A stretch of 64,000 nucleotides of DNA from JAIBBG01 sp043748015 (GCA_043748015.1 JAYTOA010000136.1:1-64000), one strand, 5' to 3'. Positions 1 through 8,570 are shown, counted from the stretch's first letter. Numbers and translations: made by a program. The notes: generated from the sequence alone by a model not told the origin.

Positions 1-287
1 CTGAACGCATCAAAATCTTCGTTCTTGTATAAATAAGCACTGTCGCAATAAAAATGAGTACCTTCATATTCGAGATGCACATTCCCAAGTAATCGCTGCG
101 CATCAATCAAGTCGCGATCATACTCCAGTTCATCTGTATGAATCAACTTTACCTTCTTCTTTCCACTTTGTGCACTAGCATTCTGCGAAATCAAAACACA
201 CAACAGCAAAACGCACGCGCCAAAAGCACGACGCAATACTTCATTACTGTTCAAATAATTCTTCAAAGTGAATTGTTTGTTGTTCAT
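1..287 (-). CDS. OstA-like (LptA-related) protein, 3' part outside window
   Basis: Only the first 95 codons are in the window; the gene runs off the left edge. The start ATG is at 285-287 on the minus strand, 24 bases after the purA stop, so both probably share one transcript. The N-terminus is a basic stretch, a hydrophobic segment (LLLCVLI) and a cleavage region ending NASAQ, i.e. an exported protein. After it comes VKLIHTDELEYDR, then LLGNVHLEYEG and FYCDSAYLYK, the pattern of OstA-like proteins of Bacteroidota, which belong to the LptA/LptD-N beta-jellyroll group involved in lipopolysaccharide transport. The family call rests on motif recognition of the N-terminal part only; the exact role is inferred. 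Confidence 0.72.
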   Translation of the reverse strand, partial: MNNKQFTLKNYLNSNEVLRRAFGACVLLLCVLISQNASAQSGKKKVKLIHTDELEYDRDLIDAQRLLGNVHLEYEGTHFYCDSAYLYKNEDFDAF

Positions 288-311
288 CAGCACATGTAGT
301 GAATCAAAACA

Positions 312-1613
312 TCATGCCAACGCCTTTTCCCTCATAATAGTTTGTGTTCTGTCAGGACCGACACTCACAACAGTGATTGGAATTTCCAATTTCGCTTCGA
401 GATACTCTATGTAGAGATTGAGAGCGGCAGGAATCTCATTCAGATTTCTCAGTTTCGTTAAATCCATTTTCCATCCTGAAAGTTTTTCATAAACCGGTTG
501 CACTTTATCAGGATTGATATCATAAGGCAGATAAGAAATAATTCCGTCTGCCGTTTTATATCCCGTGCATACACTTATCTCATCAAAATCATCCAATACA
601 TCGGCCTTCATCATGATGAGTTGTGTAACGCCATTTACCATACAAGCATATTTCATGGCCGGCAAATCGATCCATCCGCAACGACGCGCACGACCTGTAG
701 TTGACCCGAATTCGTTTCCTGTCTTGCGCATCTGTTCTCCAGTAGCATCCAGGAGTTCAGTAGGAAAAGGACCGCTGCCTACACGCGTGCAATACGCTTT
801 GAATATTCCTATTACCTCGCCTACTTTATTCGGCGCAATACCAAGCCCTGTGCAGGCTCCGGCGGAAACTGTTGTAGAAGAAGTGACAAATGGATAAGTA
901 CCAAAATCAATGTCGAGCATTGAACCTTGAGCACCTTCAGCAAGTATTTTCTTTCCTTCTTTCAAAGCTTGATTGATGAAGTGTTCGCTATCAACGATCG
1001 TCAGCGATTTCAATGATTCAACGCCTTTAAAAAACTCCACTTCCATTTGTGCCAACTCCGCCTCATCCACTTTGAAAAAAGATTCAAATCCCTTCAATAA
1101 GAAAGAGTGTTTCTGACGCAACGTTTCATATTTCGATTTGAAATCTGCATCTAAAAGATCCCCTACGCGTAATCCATTGCGACCGGTTTTGTCCATATAG
1201 CTTGGACCAATTCCTTTTAAAGTAGATCCAATTTTCGCTTCACCCTTTGAAGCTTCACTTGCACGATCGAGTAATCTATGTGTTGGAATAATAATGTGTG
1301 CTTTGCGCGAAATGACCATACGACTATTCACCGGAACATTCATAGCAACGAGAGCTTGAATTTCTTTCGCAAATACAACCGGATCAATCACTACTCCATT
1401 CCCAACAAGATTGGTGACATGTGGATGAAAAATTCCGGATGGTATGGTATGCAATACATGTTTGATACCTTCAAACTCCAATGTATGTCCGGCGTTGGGA
1501 CCACCTTGAAAACGCGCAATAATGTCGTATTTCGGAGTCAACACATCTACCAGTTTGCCTTTGCCTTCATCACCCCATTGAAGACCTAATAGTATATCTG
1601 CTTTATTGTTCAC
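312..1613 (-). CDS. purA: Adenylosuccinate synthetase
   Basis: Catalyses GTP-dependent ligation of aspartate to IMP, the first committed step to AMP, in the cytoplasm. The 433-residue product has the full family length. The N-terminal GTP/IMP loop QWGDEGKGK is at residues 12-20 with the catalytic aspartate D15, and the catalytic histidine is in GGPNAGHT (H43). The family segments GIGPSYMDK, EGAQGSMLDIDFGTYPFVTSS and the GSTTGRARRCGWID region are all present. The ATG at 1613 fits homologues. A promoter box lies 34 bases upstream and the OstA-like gene follows 24 bases downstream, suggesting a purA-ostA transcript. No lesions seen. Confidence 0.97.
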   Translation of the reverse strand: MNNKADILLGLQWGDEGKGKLVDVLTPKYDIIARFQGGPNAGHTLEFEGIKHVLHTIPSGIFHPHVTNLVGNGVVIDPVVFAKEIQALVAMNVPVNSRMVISRKAHIIIPTHRLLDRASEASKGEAKIGSTLKGIGPSYMDKTGRNGLRVGDLLDADFKSKYETLRQKHSFLLKGFESFFKVDEAELAQMEVEFFKGVESLKSLTIVDSEHFINQALKEGKKILAEGAQGSMLDIDFGTYPFVTSSTTVSAGACTGLGIAPNKVGEVIGIFKAYCTRVGSGPFPTELLDATGEQMRKTGNEFGSTTGRARRCGWIDLPAMKYACMVNGVTQLIMMKADVLDDFDEISVCTGYKTADGIISYLPYDINPDKVQPVYEKLSGWKMDLTKLRNLNEIPAALNLYIEYLEAKLEIPITVVSVGPDRTQTIMREKALA

Positions 1614-1646
1614 GGCACGAATTTGTTAGTGTGAAAATTGACCGCG

Positions 1647-1678
1647 CGAAAGTACGTAGTTCTATGTGAAGGATACAA
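1647..1678 (-). promoter_or_regulatory. Predicted promoter of purA (Bacteroidota -33/-7 type)
   Basis: On the minus strand TTG (1676-1678) is followed after 21 bases by TACTTTCG (1647-1654), a one-base variant of the Bacteroidota -7 element TAnnTTTG. It sits in the gap between fur and purA, 34 bases before the purA ATG. Confidence 0.6.
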
Positions 1679-1702
1679 AAAAGCTCTGCAGGCCGCCACA
1701 GA

Positions 1703-2146
1703 TCAGCCCTTTCCTATGCGCTTCTTTCCATAAAAATGCAGAGAATGGTGCTCGATGTCGATGTTGAAAATTTCTTCCAGGGTTGCTTTGATATTCTGGA
1801 TGCGCGGATCACAAAATTCGAGCACTTCGTTCGAATCAGTTAGAATGATGTGATCATGCTGCTGATTCTGAAATGCTCGTTCAAAATGCGCGGTATTCTT
1901 TCCAAATTGATGCTTTCGAACAAGACTGCAATCGATGAGTAGATCGATTGTGTTGTACAGCGTAGCTCGAGACACGCGGTACTTCTTGTTCTTCATTCCG
2001 ACATACAGCGCTTCAATGTCAAAATGTCCCAGCGTATCGTAAATCTCACGCAAAATAGCGTAGCGTTCAGGCGTCTTGCGATGCTTGTGCAACTCAAGAT
2101 ATCGCGTGAAAATTTCCTTGACTTTTTCCTGAATCAGTGCTGACAT
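1703..2146 (-). CDS. Fur-family transcriptional regulator
   Basis: Metal- or peroxide-responsive winged-helix repressor family (Fur/PerR/Zur). The 147-residue product shows the winged helix (residues about 15-85, including KTPERYAILREIYD and VSRATLYNTIDLL) and a C-terminal dimerisation/metal region with HDHIILTDSNEVLEFCDPRI and HHSLHFYG. The paired CxxC motifs that hold structural zinc in many Fur proteins are absent; only single cysteines occur (DCSLV, EFCDP). Which metal or signal it senses cannot be decided from sequence. A promoter box sits 9 bases before the ATG, overlapping the end of rel, so it can be transcribed alone or by read-through from rel. Confidence 0.9.
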   Translation of the reverse strand: MSALIQEKVKEIFTRYLELHKHRKTPERYAILREIYDTLGHFDIEALYVGMKNKKYRVSRATLYNTIDLLIDCSLVRKHQFGKNTAHFERAFQNQQHDHIILTDSNEVLEFCDPRIQNIKATLEEIFNIDIEHHSLHFYGKKRIGKG

Positions 2147-2154
2147 CTATACTG

Positions 2155-2185
2155 CAAATGTAACCCTACTCAAACTCGCTCTCAA
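2155..2185 (-). promoter_or_regulatory. Predicted promoter of the fur-family gene
   Basis: Minus strand: TTG (2183-2185), 20-base spacer, TACATTTG (2155-2162), a perfect TAnnTTTG. The -33 part lies inside the last codons of rel. The ATG of the regulator begins 9 bases after the box. Confidence 0.7.
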
Positions 2186-4400
2186 TCCTATCCACTGTGA
2201 GCACACCATCCACTGCCTTCAGTTTGTCAATCAGTGAATGCAAATGTTTCGTGTCGTGAACGAGAACAATCACCTTGCCCTGAAAAATACCGTCGTTCGC
2301 TTCAAAAGAAATCGCTCGCATATTCACGTTCATATCCGTCGAAATGATGTTTGTGATATTCTGCACAATACCCACGTCATCGGTTCCCGAAAATCTCACA
2401 CCCACTTCAAACTGCACCGTGTCGGCATTTCTCCAGCGTGCCTTCATTACACGGTAGGCGTACTTGCTCATGAGCTCCTGCGCATTCGGACAATTTGTTC
2501 GATGAATCTTGATGCCTTCCGTGACGGTAATAAATCCGAATACTTCATCACCCGGAATTGGATTGCAACACGTCGCTAATTTGTAATCGACGCGTTGCGC
2601 TTCATCACCGATGAGCAGCGTTTCGTTCTTGCCCGTAGTTGTAACAGCTCCTTTAGCAACTGGTTCGTGCTTCTCTACCTCTTTCTTACTATCAGATTTT
2701 TTCTCAAATCTGATCTTAGTTCCTTCAACATTGAAACCCTTTAACCGCGTTAAATCAATCCGACTTTTTGCAATTCTGAAATACAATTCCGTCGCATTCT
2801 CCGTTTCGAAGTGCCTCACAAATTCATCTATATTCTTACTGTTAAATTCAACCTTCAATCCGCTGAATCGACGACGCAACATGTCTTTTCCTTCATCCGC
2901 CACCTGCTTCTTTTCTTCACGCAGGGCATCCCGGATTTTATGTCGCGCACTTGCGGTGATGACAATATTTAACCAATCTTCCTTTGGATGCTGCTTCTTA
3001 GAGGTGAGAATTTCCACTTGATCACCGCTGCGTAGCTTGTGACTAAGCGGAACCAACTTGAAATTCACTTTAGCTCCAATGCAATGTGAACCAATTTCAG
3101 AGTGAATAAGAAATGCAAAATCAAGCGCAGTTGCTCCAACAGGAAGTGTTTTCAAATCACCATTCGGAGTGAAGACGTAAATCTCTTCTGAGAAAAGAGA
3201 CAACTTGAAATTATCAATAAAATCAATTGCGTTGTCCTCCGGATTTTCAAGAACATCGCGCACTTGTGTCAACCACTTATCCAACTTATTCTCCGGCGAT
3301 TCTGGCGCGTCTTTGTATTTCCAATGCGCTGCAAAACCCTTCTCCGCCATTTCATCCATTCGTTCTGAACGAATCTGAACTTCAACCCATTTTCCTGTTG
3401 GCGACATAACAGTAGTGTGAAGTGATTCATAACCGCTGCTCTTTGGAATACTGATCCAGTCGCGCAAACGCTCAGGACTCGGTTGGTAAAAATCCGTGAC
3501 GATAGAATACACACGCCAGCAATCGCTCTTCTCCATTTCAGGCTCAGACGCAAGAATGACACGAATAGCAAATACGTCGTAAATCTCTTCGAATGGAACT
3601 CCTTTCTTAACGATTTTATTCCAAATTGAATAGATGCTTTTCGTCCTTGATTTTATATCATACTTCAATCCTACTTTATCCAAAGCCCTGCGAATTGGCA
3701 GAGTAAAAGCATTGATAAACCGAGTACGTACCGCTTGCGTTTTCTGCAGTCGATTAACAATGTCTTCGTATATCTCCGGATCTTTAAACTTCAGCGAGAG
3801 ATCCTCAAGTTCCGTTTTGATGTTGTAAAGTCCGAGACGATGCGCAAGTGGTGCATACATGAACTGCGTCTCACTGGCAATCTTCAATTGCTTCTCACGC
3901 TTCATGTAATCAAGCGTCCTCATATTATGAAGACGATCCGCCAGTTTGATAAGAATTACGCGGACATCATCGCTCAGAGTCAGCAACATTTTGCGAAAAT
4001 TCTCCGCTTGATCACTTGTGTTCTCATAACTGCTAAATCCGGAAATTTTCGTAAGACCATCGATGATCACTCTTTCCTTTTTTCCGAACAAATTTTGAAT
4101 GTCGTCGAGTGTTATTTCCGTGTCTTCAACTGTATCGTGAAGCAATGCACAAACAATACTTGTCGTATCAAGTCCAATTTCTTCAGCAGCAATTTTAGCT
4201 ACAGCTATAGGGTGATAGATATAAGGCTCGCCACTTTTGCGGCGCATGTCTTTGTGTGCTTCAGCGGCAACTTCAAAAGCCTTTCGGATACGCGCCTTGT
4301 CTGCGCGGGTTTTCGAGCGATGACATACGCGCAGTAATGCGCGATATCTCCTTAAGATTTCCAGTTTTTCTTCTTCAAGATCAATTACTACTTTCTGCAT
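2166..4400 (-). CDS. rel: Bifunctional (p)ppGpp synthetase/hydrolase, RelA/SpoT family
   Basis: Makes and degrades the stringent-response alarmone (p)ppGpp. The 744-residue protein has the full long-Rel architecture: an HD hydrolase domain (H63 in IYHP, HDTVED at 88-93, later RLHNMRTL), the synthetase domain (RTKSIYSIWNK, GYESLHTTV, EVQIRSERMDEMAEKGFAAHWKYK), a TGS domain (IYVFTPNGDLKTLPVGATALDF), a cysteine-containing segment with ATCCNPIPGDEVFGF, and a C-terminal ACT domain. Because the HD motif and synthetase motifs are both intact, dual activity is expected. It lies upstream of the fur-family gene in the same orientation, 19 bases apart. The minus-strand ATG at 4400 fits the family. Confidence 0.95.
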   Translation of the reverse strand: MQKVVIDLEEEKLEILRRYRALLRVCHRSKTRADKARIRKAFEVAAEAHKDMRRKSGEPYIYHPIAVAKIAAEEIGLDTTSIVCALLHDTVEDTEITLDDIQNLFGKKERVIIDGLTKISGFSSYENTSDQAENFRKMLLTLSDDVRVILIKLADRLHNMRTLDYMKREKQLKIASETQFMYAPLAHRLGLYNIKTELEDLSLKFKDPEIYEDIVNRLQKTQAVRTRFINAFTLPIRRALDKVGLKYDIKSRTKSIYSIWNKIVKKGVPFEEIYDVFAIRVILASEPEMEKSDCWRVYSIVTDFYQPSPERLRDWISIPKSSGYESLHTTVMSPTGKWVEVQIRSERMDEMAEKGFAAHWKYKDAPESPENKLDKWLTQVRDVLENPEDNAIDFIDNFKLSLFSEEIYVFTPNGDLKTLPVGATALDFAFLIHSEIGSHCIGAKVNFKLVPLSHKLRSGDQVEILTSKKQHPKEDWLNIVITASARHKIRDALREEKKQVADEGKDMLRRRFSGLKVEFNSKNIDEFVRHFETENATELYFRIAKSRIDLTRLKGFNVEGTKIRFEKKSDSKKEVEKHEPVAKGAVTTTGKNETLLIGDEAQRVDYKLATCCNPIPGDEVFGFITVTEGIKIHRTNCPNAQELMSKYAYRVMKARWRNADTVQFEVGVRFSGTDDVGIVQNITNIISTDMNVNMRAISFEANDGIFQGKVIVLVHDTKHLHSLIDKLKAVDGVLTVDRIESEFE

Positions 4401-4588
4401 ACCGTGCGCAAATTACTGACGTCATTAAATAGTTCAATAGGCATGCATCGCTTTATTTTCAATATCGGAATCGGGAAAACCTCTCCATGTGTATCATTAT
4501 TTTTCTGCCCATGTTCAATCTTGAAGGATCATGATTCATCATTGAACCTCACCCACATCCTAAATTGCGGCCGTTAAATCCAACAAGT

Positions 4589-6163
4589 TTGAAGGCATTC
4601 AAAGTGACTTTTTCTCATTTTTACACAAACTCGCTCCTCTTAGTTGTGTTGTGTTGCGCTGCATTTCAAACGCTCGCACAACAACCTGCAACCGGTTTTA
4701 ACAGAGAAATTCTTTCGCCACTTCAGAAACAGCTCAATCACAAAACTGTTGACGAGCATCCCAATATTCAGCCCGCAGCATACGGACTCGAAAAAGAATT
4801 CTTTGCACTCAGCGATAGTTCTGCAACGGATACACAACAAACGCTGTCAGTAGGTTTTACCGGAAATTTAGGAGGTGGTTATCAATTAGCGGGAAAACAA
4901 AAAGCGCTCGGCACCGGTAATCTCGGGTTGCAGATATCGTGGGATCAAAACAAAAACTGGCATGCTGCTGCCGGCTATAGTATTGGTGGTGGACTCATGC
5001 CAAACTATCTCACACAATTGGCAGATTCACTTCATATCATTCCCGGAATGGGCTATGCTGTCAATGATGGCGACGGTCTTTACCACGCGCATTACACTTA
5101 TGGACATCTTTCATACAGCAATGGCAGGCATTTCCATTTTGAAGTTGGAAAAGGAAAACACTTCTGGGGTGATGGATATCGCTCGTTGATATTGAGTGAC
5201 AATGCTACTTCGTATCCCTATGCACGCATCACCACAAAAATCTGGAAGCTGAAGTACACGAATCTTTGGACGCAGTTGCGCGACATAAGTGCAGGTCAAT
5301 TGTATAAGGACGCTCGGACCAAATACGCAGCACTGCATGCATTGAGTTTCAACGCAGGAAAAAAATTCAATTTCGCCATTTATGAAATGGTTGTATGGCA
5401 GGACAGAGATTCCAACAACCGGCGTACACTTGATATTAACTATCTAAATCCGATTATTTTTTACAGGCCGGTTGAATACTCGGTTGGATCACCTGACAAT
5501 GTGATACTAGCTGCCAGCATGCGCTACAAGCCGTTGGCGAAGTTGCAGTTTTATGGTCAGTTCGTATTGGATGAATTCAATCTTGCACAATTCAACGGAA
5601 ACAAAAAATGGTGGGCCAACAAATTCGGAGGACAATTTGGTTTAAAGGCGTTCGATATTTTGACTCAGGGTTTGAGTCTTCAGAGTGAAATCAACGTGGT
5701 TCGACCATTTACATACACACATGGTAGTCCTATACAGTCATGGACGGCTACCAACCAATCACTGGCTCATCCCATGGGCGTCAATTTTATTGAATGGGTG
5801 AACTTTGTGCGCTTTGATAAGGGTAAATGGAAATTCATTGAACAGTTTACATGGGCAGCTTATGGACGTGATCGCGATGAAGATGGCGACCGGATAGCTG
5901 AAAATCACGGAGGAAATATTCTTCGGTCTTATAAGGATCCATATGGCGGACAATACGGCCATAAATTGTTGCAAGGAACCAGAAGCACATTCTTGTTTCA
6001 TTCGTTTACTGTTTCCAAGTCGATCCTTGAAAATGAAAGTCTCGAAGTTTTTCTCAATCATTCTATTCGATATGAGTCGAATGAATTTGGACGGTCGCTC
6101 GACAATTTTTTTCTTGTAGGAATTCGAGCTACCGGAATGTTGTCTCCTGCAAATGATTTCTAG
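4589..6163 (+). CDS. Wzi/RemB-like outer-membrane beta-barrel protein
   Basis: Secreted protein of about 524 residues with a barrel-like composition of alternating hydrophobic/aromatic stretches. No in-frame ATG precedes the signal peptide. I chose TTG 4589 because it gives a positively charged N-terminus (MKAFKV) before the hydrophobic core LLLVVLCCAAF and the cleavage site QTLAQ; TTG 4565 and GTG 4604 are alternatives. The segment VGKGKHFWGDGYRSLILSD followed by ATSYPYARI is the hallmark of the capsule-assembly Wzi/gliding RemB-type family of Bacteroidota, and it recurs in the gene at 26.9-28.5 kb. Likely role: outer-membrane surface-polysaccharide attachment or gliding-related barrel; function inferred from the family only. 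It stands alone on the plus strand after the minus-strand rel. Confidence 0.65.
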   Translation: MKAFKVTFSHFYTNSLLLVVLCCAAFQTLAQQPATGFNREILSPLQKQLNHKTVDEHPNIQPAAYGLEKEFFALSDSSATDTQQTLSVGFTGNLGGGYQLAGKQKALGTGNLGLQISWDQNKNWHAAAGYSIGGGLMPNYLTQLADSLHIIPGMGYAVNDGDGLYHAHYTYGHLSYSNGRHFHFEVGKGKHFWGDGYRSLILSDNATSYPYARITTKIWKLKYTNLWTQLRDISAGQLYKDARTKYAALHALSFNAGKKFNFAIYEMVVWQDRDSNNRRTLDINYLNPIIFYRPVEYSVGSPDNVILAASMRYKPLAKLQFYGQFVLDEFNLAQFNGNKKWWANKFGGQFGLKAFDILTQGLSLQSEINVVRPFTYTHGSPIQSWTATNQSLAHPMGVNFIEWVNFVRFDKGKWKFIEQFTWAAYGRDRDEDGDRIAENHGGNILRSYKDPYGGQYGHKLLQGTRSTFLFHSFTVSKSILENESLEVFLNHSIRYESNEFGRSLDNFFLVGIRATGMLSPANDF

Positions 6164-6210
6164 ATTTTTATATAAGAGGTAGAATGAAAAATTTTACTTC
6201 CTCCATTAGT

Positions 6211-6236
6211 TGACACTGGCCATTCAGCCAATGTCA
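6211..6236 (+). other. Inverted repeat upstream of ctaB
   Basis: Arms TGACACTGGC and GCCAATGTCA pair at 9 of 10 positions around a 6-base loop. No T-run follows, so it is not a classical terminator. It lies between the barrel gene and the ctaB promoter box, about 45 bases before the box; it could be a regulator site or an mRNA-end hairpin. Confidence 0.35.
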
Positions 6237-6281
6237 TTCCGGCTATTACGCGACTACGACAAGAGAAATGTTGCGGGAGGT

Positions 6282-6289
6282 TAAATTTG
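6282..6289 (+). promoter_or_regulatory. Predicted -7 promoter box of ctaB
   Basis: TAAATTTG, a perfect TAnnTTTG, ending 14 bases before ATG 6304. No TTG is seen at the expected -33 spacing. Its position argues that translation starts at 6304 and not at the upstream ATG at 6268, which lies before the box. Confidence 0.55.
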
Positions 6290-6303
6290 CACGCCAATTT
6301 TCA

Positions 6304-7209
6304 ATGGAAGAATCAACCAGCATATCTACTACAGAAACAAAAACCACAACATGGGTTGATGATGTAGCGGCTTTGTTCAAACTGCGCCTCACGCTTTTGG
6401 TTGTCGTTTCTGCTGTTCTGGGATATTTCATGGGAACGAGCGATCCGAATTGGCCTCGACTTTTGGCACTTGGTTTTGGTGGAATACTGCTCACCGGTGG
6501 CAGCAACGGCATGAATCAAGTGCTCGAGCGCGAATTCGATAAGCTCATGCATCGCACGCAGAACAGGCCAATTCCCACCGGAAAAATGCACGTTCGCGAG
6601 GGCATGATCATTTCGCTCATCGCTGGAATTTCAGGCGTTTCCATTCTGTGGATATTCATCAATACTGCAAGTGGCGTGCTCGGCTTACTCGCCTTCTTTC
6701 TTTACGTATTTGTTTACACGCCACTCAAACGTATTACAAATTTATCTGTTTTTGTAGGCGCATTTCCCGGCGCAATTCCACCAATGCTCGGTTATGTTGC
6801 GGCAACCAATACATACGGACTTGAAGCCGGATTGCTGTTCGCGATGCAGTTCATGTGGCAGTTCCCTCATTTCTGGGCAATTGCTTGGGTAGCACATGAT
6901 GATTATTTACGTGGTGGCTACAAGATGTTGCCGTTCAACGAGGGCCGAACAAAAAAGAGCGCTTATCAAATTTTACTATATGCTTTGTTTCTGATTCCAG
7001 TGAGCATTCTGCCTTGGGCATTGCCCTTCGATCACCCGATGATTGGAAACTACGCAGCGCTTGTCGCAGTTGTTTGCGGTGCTATCATGTCATGGTATGC
7101 CGTAAAACTCTATCGATCCTGCGAAATAAAAGATGCACGCAGGGTGATGTTCATGTCGTTTTTCTACTTGCCAATTGTTCAGCTTTTTTATGTGCTCGAC
7201 AAGCTTTGA
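6304..7209 (+). CDS. ctaB: Protoheme IX farnesyltransferase (heme O synthase)
   Basis: Inner-membrane UbiA-family prenyltransferase that attaches a farnesyl group to heme B to make heme O, the precursor of heme A for aa3-type oxidases. The 301-residue product has multiple membrane helices, the prenyl-diphosphate region around NQVLEREFDKLMHRTQNRP (about residues 75-95), KRITNLSVFVGAFPGAIPPMLGY and the second motif HDDYLRGGYKMLP. I place the start at ATG 6304 because it follows the -7 box. It heads a run of oxidase biogenesis genes on the plus strand; its partner ctaA is far away at 55.4 kb. Confidence 0.95.
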   Translation: MEESTSISTTETKTTTWVDDVAALFKLRLTLLVVVSAVLGYFMGTSDPNWPRLLALGFGGILLTGGSNGMNQVLEREFDKLMHRTQNRPIPTGKMHVREGMIISLIAGISGVSILWIFINTASGVLGLLAFFLYVFVYTPLKRITNLSVFVGAFPGAIPPMLGYVAATNTYGLEAGLLFAMQFMWQFPHFWAIAWVAHDDYLRGGYKMLPFNEGRTKKSAYQILLYALFLIPVSILPWALPFDHPMIGNYAALVAVVCGAIMSWYAVKLYRSCEIKDARRVMFMSFFYLPIVQLFYVLDKL

Positions 7210-7217
7210 ATCATCTA

Positions 7218-7670
7218 ATGAGACTAGCAGAATTTTTCCTCGCTCTTTGTGTCTGGCTGATCAGTATCACAACACTTCACGCACAATCAGACTCAATATC
7301 AGCGCGAACAAAAACCTGCGAACAAAAAGACTACAAATCTGTTGATACCTTATTTATTGCTTTTCAGGATTTACAGATAAGTCAGCCTATGTGGCGAAAA
7401 ATCATGATCACTCCCAAGCAAGGAAACTGGTACAAAGTCGCTTATGAAGATTCACATGGAGGAGTAGCGAGACGAGCCATTCATAAGCACCGAATCAAAA
7501 AATTCACTCGGCATATTTTGCAATTGAAAAACAGTAGTGTAAGATGCGACAGCGAAGGAATAACGCGCCTGACGGTGCAAATGGCCTTTTGTACTGACCA
7601 CTTTGACATTCCTATTTGCAATGGAAAAAAGCTGGAGAAAATGAGGCACACTTTAAAGATTTGGAAATAA
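7218..7670 (+). CDS. Hypothetical exported protein in the oxidase cluster
   Basis: I do not recognise this family. The 150-residue product starts at ATG 7218, 8 bases after the ctaB stop, and has a signal peptide (FFLALCVWLISITTLHAQ). The rest is small, basic and contains four cysteines outside the signal (KTCEQ, VRCDS, AFCTD, PICNG). The open frame extends upstream into ctaB, but the signal peptide fixes the start here. Its place between ctaB and an oxidase subunit III gene suggests co-transcription; no function can be assigned. Confidence 0.6.
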   Translation: MRLAEFFLALCVWLISITTLHAQSDSISARTKTCEQKDYKSVDTLFIAFQDLQISQPMWRKIMITPKQGNWYKVAYEDSHGGVARRAIHKHRIKKFTRHILQLKNSSVRCDSEGITRLTVQMAFCTDHFDIPICNGKKLEKMRHTLKIWK

Positions 7671-7736
7671 AAAGAGCGTTGAAGAAATTATATGACAAAA
7701 TTTGCAACGCATTAATTCACTAGAAAGCACAAGAAG

Positions 7737-8528
7737 ATGGAAACGGCAAACGGCGAAACGGTATTGAAGAGTAATAAACTGGATGTCTTCAAAGGATTGG
7801 ATCCTGAGATTAAAGTGCGCACAAGAAAAATGATGATGTGGTTTATCATTTTCGCAGTGGTGATGCTATTCGCAGGAATCACCAGCGCCATAATCGTTCT
7901 CTATGGAAAACTGATCTGGCTTCACATAACACCCGCTCCGGAGTTGATCATCAGCAACGTGCTCATTGTTTTATCGAGTCTCACACTCATCATGACTTTG
8001 CGCGCACTCAAACAGGGTAAACAACGACTCGGATTAATACTTCAGGTGACGACACTCATTCTTGGAATTGGTTTTGCCGTTTCTCAGAATGCTGCTTGGT
8101 CAAAAATGTCTAATCGTGGTCTCGGATTCACGGTTACTCAAAATGAACAGGGTATGCAGGCTTATCGTTGGAATACATTTTCCAAATTACAGGGAACATA
8201 CGGAACAGACTATTGGCTGGAGATGAACAACGAAAAGCTCGTTTTAGAAAACGGTGAGTACTATAAGCCAAGTGATCCTTCGAAGCCTGTCACCAATACG
8301 ATTATGACAACCTTCAATGCATTTGGTGCTATGCTGAGCGTGTTAATTTACGTACACATTTTTCACCTGTTCTTTGGATTGATGTATTTGCTTATCAATG
8401 CAATTCGCATTTCCAAAGGAATCATCAACAAGGACAACACTTTGAGCATTTCCATCAATGGAATGTACTGGCACTTTCTGGGTATCCTTTGGCTCTATCT
8501 CTTCGTCTTTTTATTCTTCATTTTTTAA
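7737..8528 (+). CDS. Cytochrome c oxidase subunit III (first paralogue)
   Basis: Inner-membrane heme-copper oxidase subunit III family, 263 residues. Helices are seen at about 30-55, 65-85, 95-115, 200-225 and 240-263. MYWHFLGILWLYLFVFLF at the C-terminus matches the last helix of subunit III (YWHFVDxVW type), and HIFHLFFGLMYL matches the preceding one. A loop of roughly 80 residues separates the third and fourth seen helices. It precedes a second, more canonical subunit III at 8762; subunits I and II are not in the window. Subunit III supports proton uptake and stability of the catalytic core. Confidence 0.85.
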   Translation: METANGETVLKSNKLDVFKGLDPEIKVRTRKMMMWFIIFAVVMLFAGITSAIIVLYGKLIWLHITPAPELIISNVLIVLSSLTLIMTLRALKQGKQRLGLILQVTTLILGIGFAVSQNAAWSKMSNRGLGFTVTQNEQGMQAYRWNTFSKLQGTYGTDYWLEMNNEKLVLENGEYYKPSDPSKPVTNTIMTTFNAFGAMLSVLIYVHIFHLFFGLMYLLINAIRISKGIINKDNTLSISINGMYWHFLGILWLYLFVFLFFIF

Positions 8529-8543
8529 AATCAGCTCATACCC

Positions 8544-8570
8544 AAAGATTTCCGCTACCGGAAAATCTTT
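8544..8570 (+). terminator. Terminator-like hairpin between the two subunit III genes
   Basis: AAAGATTTCCG pairs with CGGAAAATCTTT (one bulged A, 4-base loop) just after the first subunit III gene. The tail is only weakly T-rich (TTTCTT), so it may be a leaky terminator or an RNA-processing hairpin. The remaining bases up to 8761 hold no gene that I can support. Confidence 0.45.

Noticed and set aside
3735..4337. Open frame of 200 codons on the plus strand
   Set aside because: Lies wholly antisense to rel, whose motifs are all intact.
4401..4564. Possible tRNA or small RNA in the gap before the Wzi-like gene
   Set aside because: Only a 7-base GTTCAAT/ATTGAAC pairing is seen; no cloverleaf, no CCA-like end.
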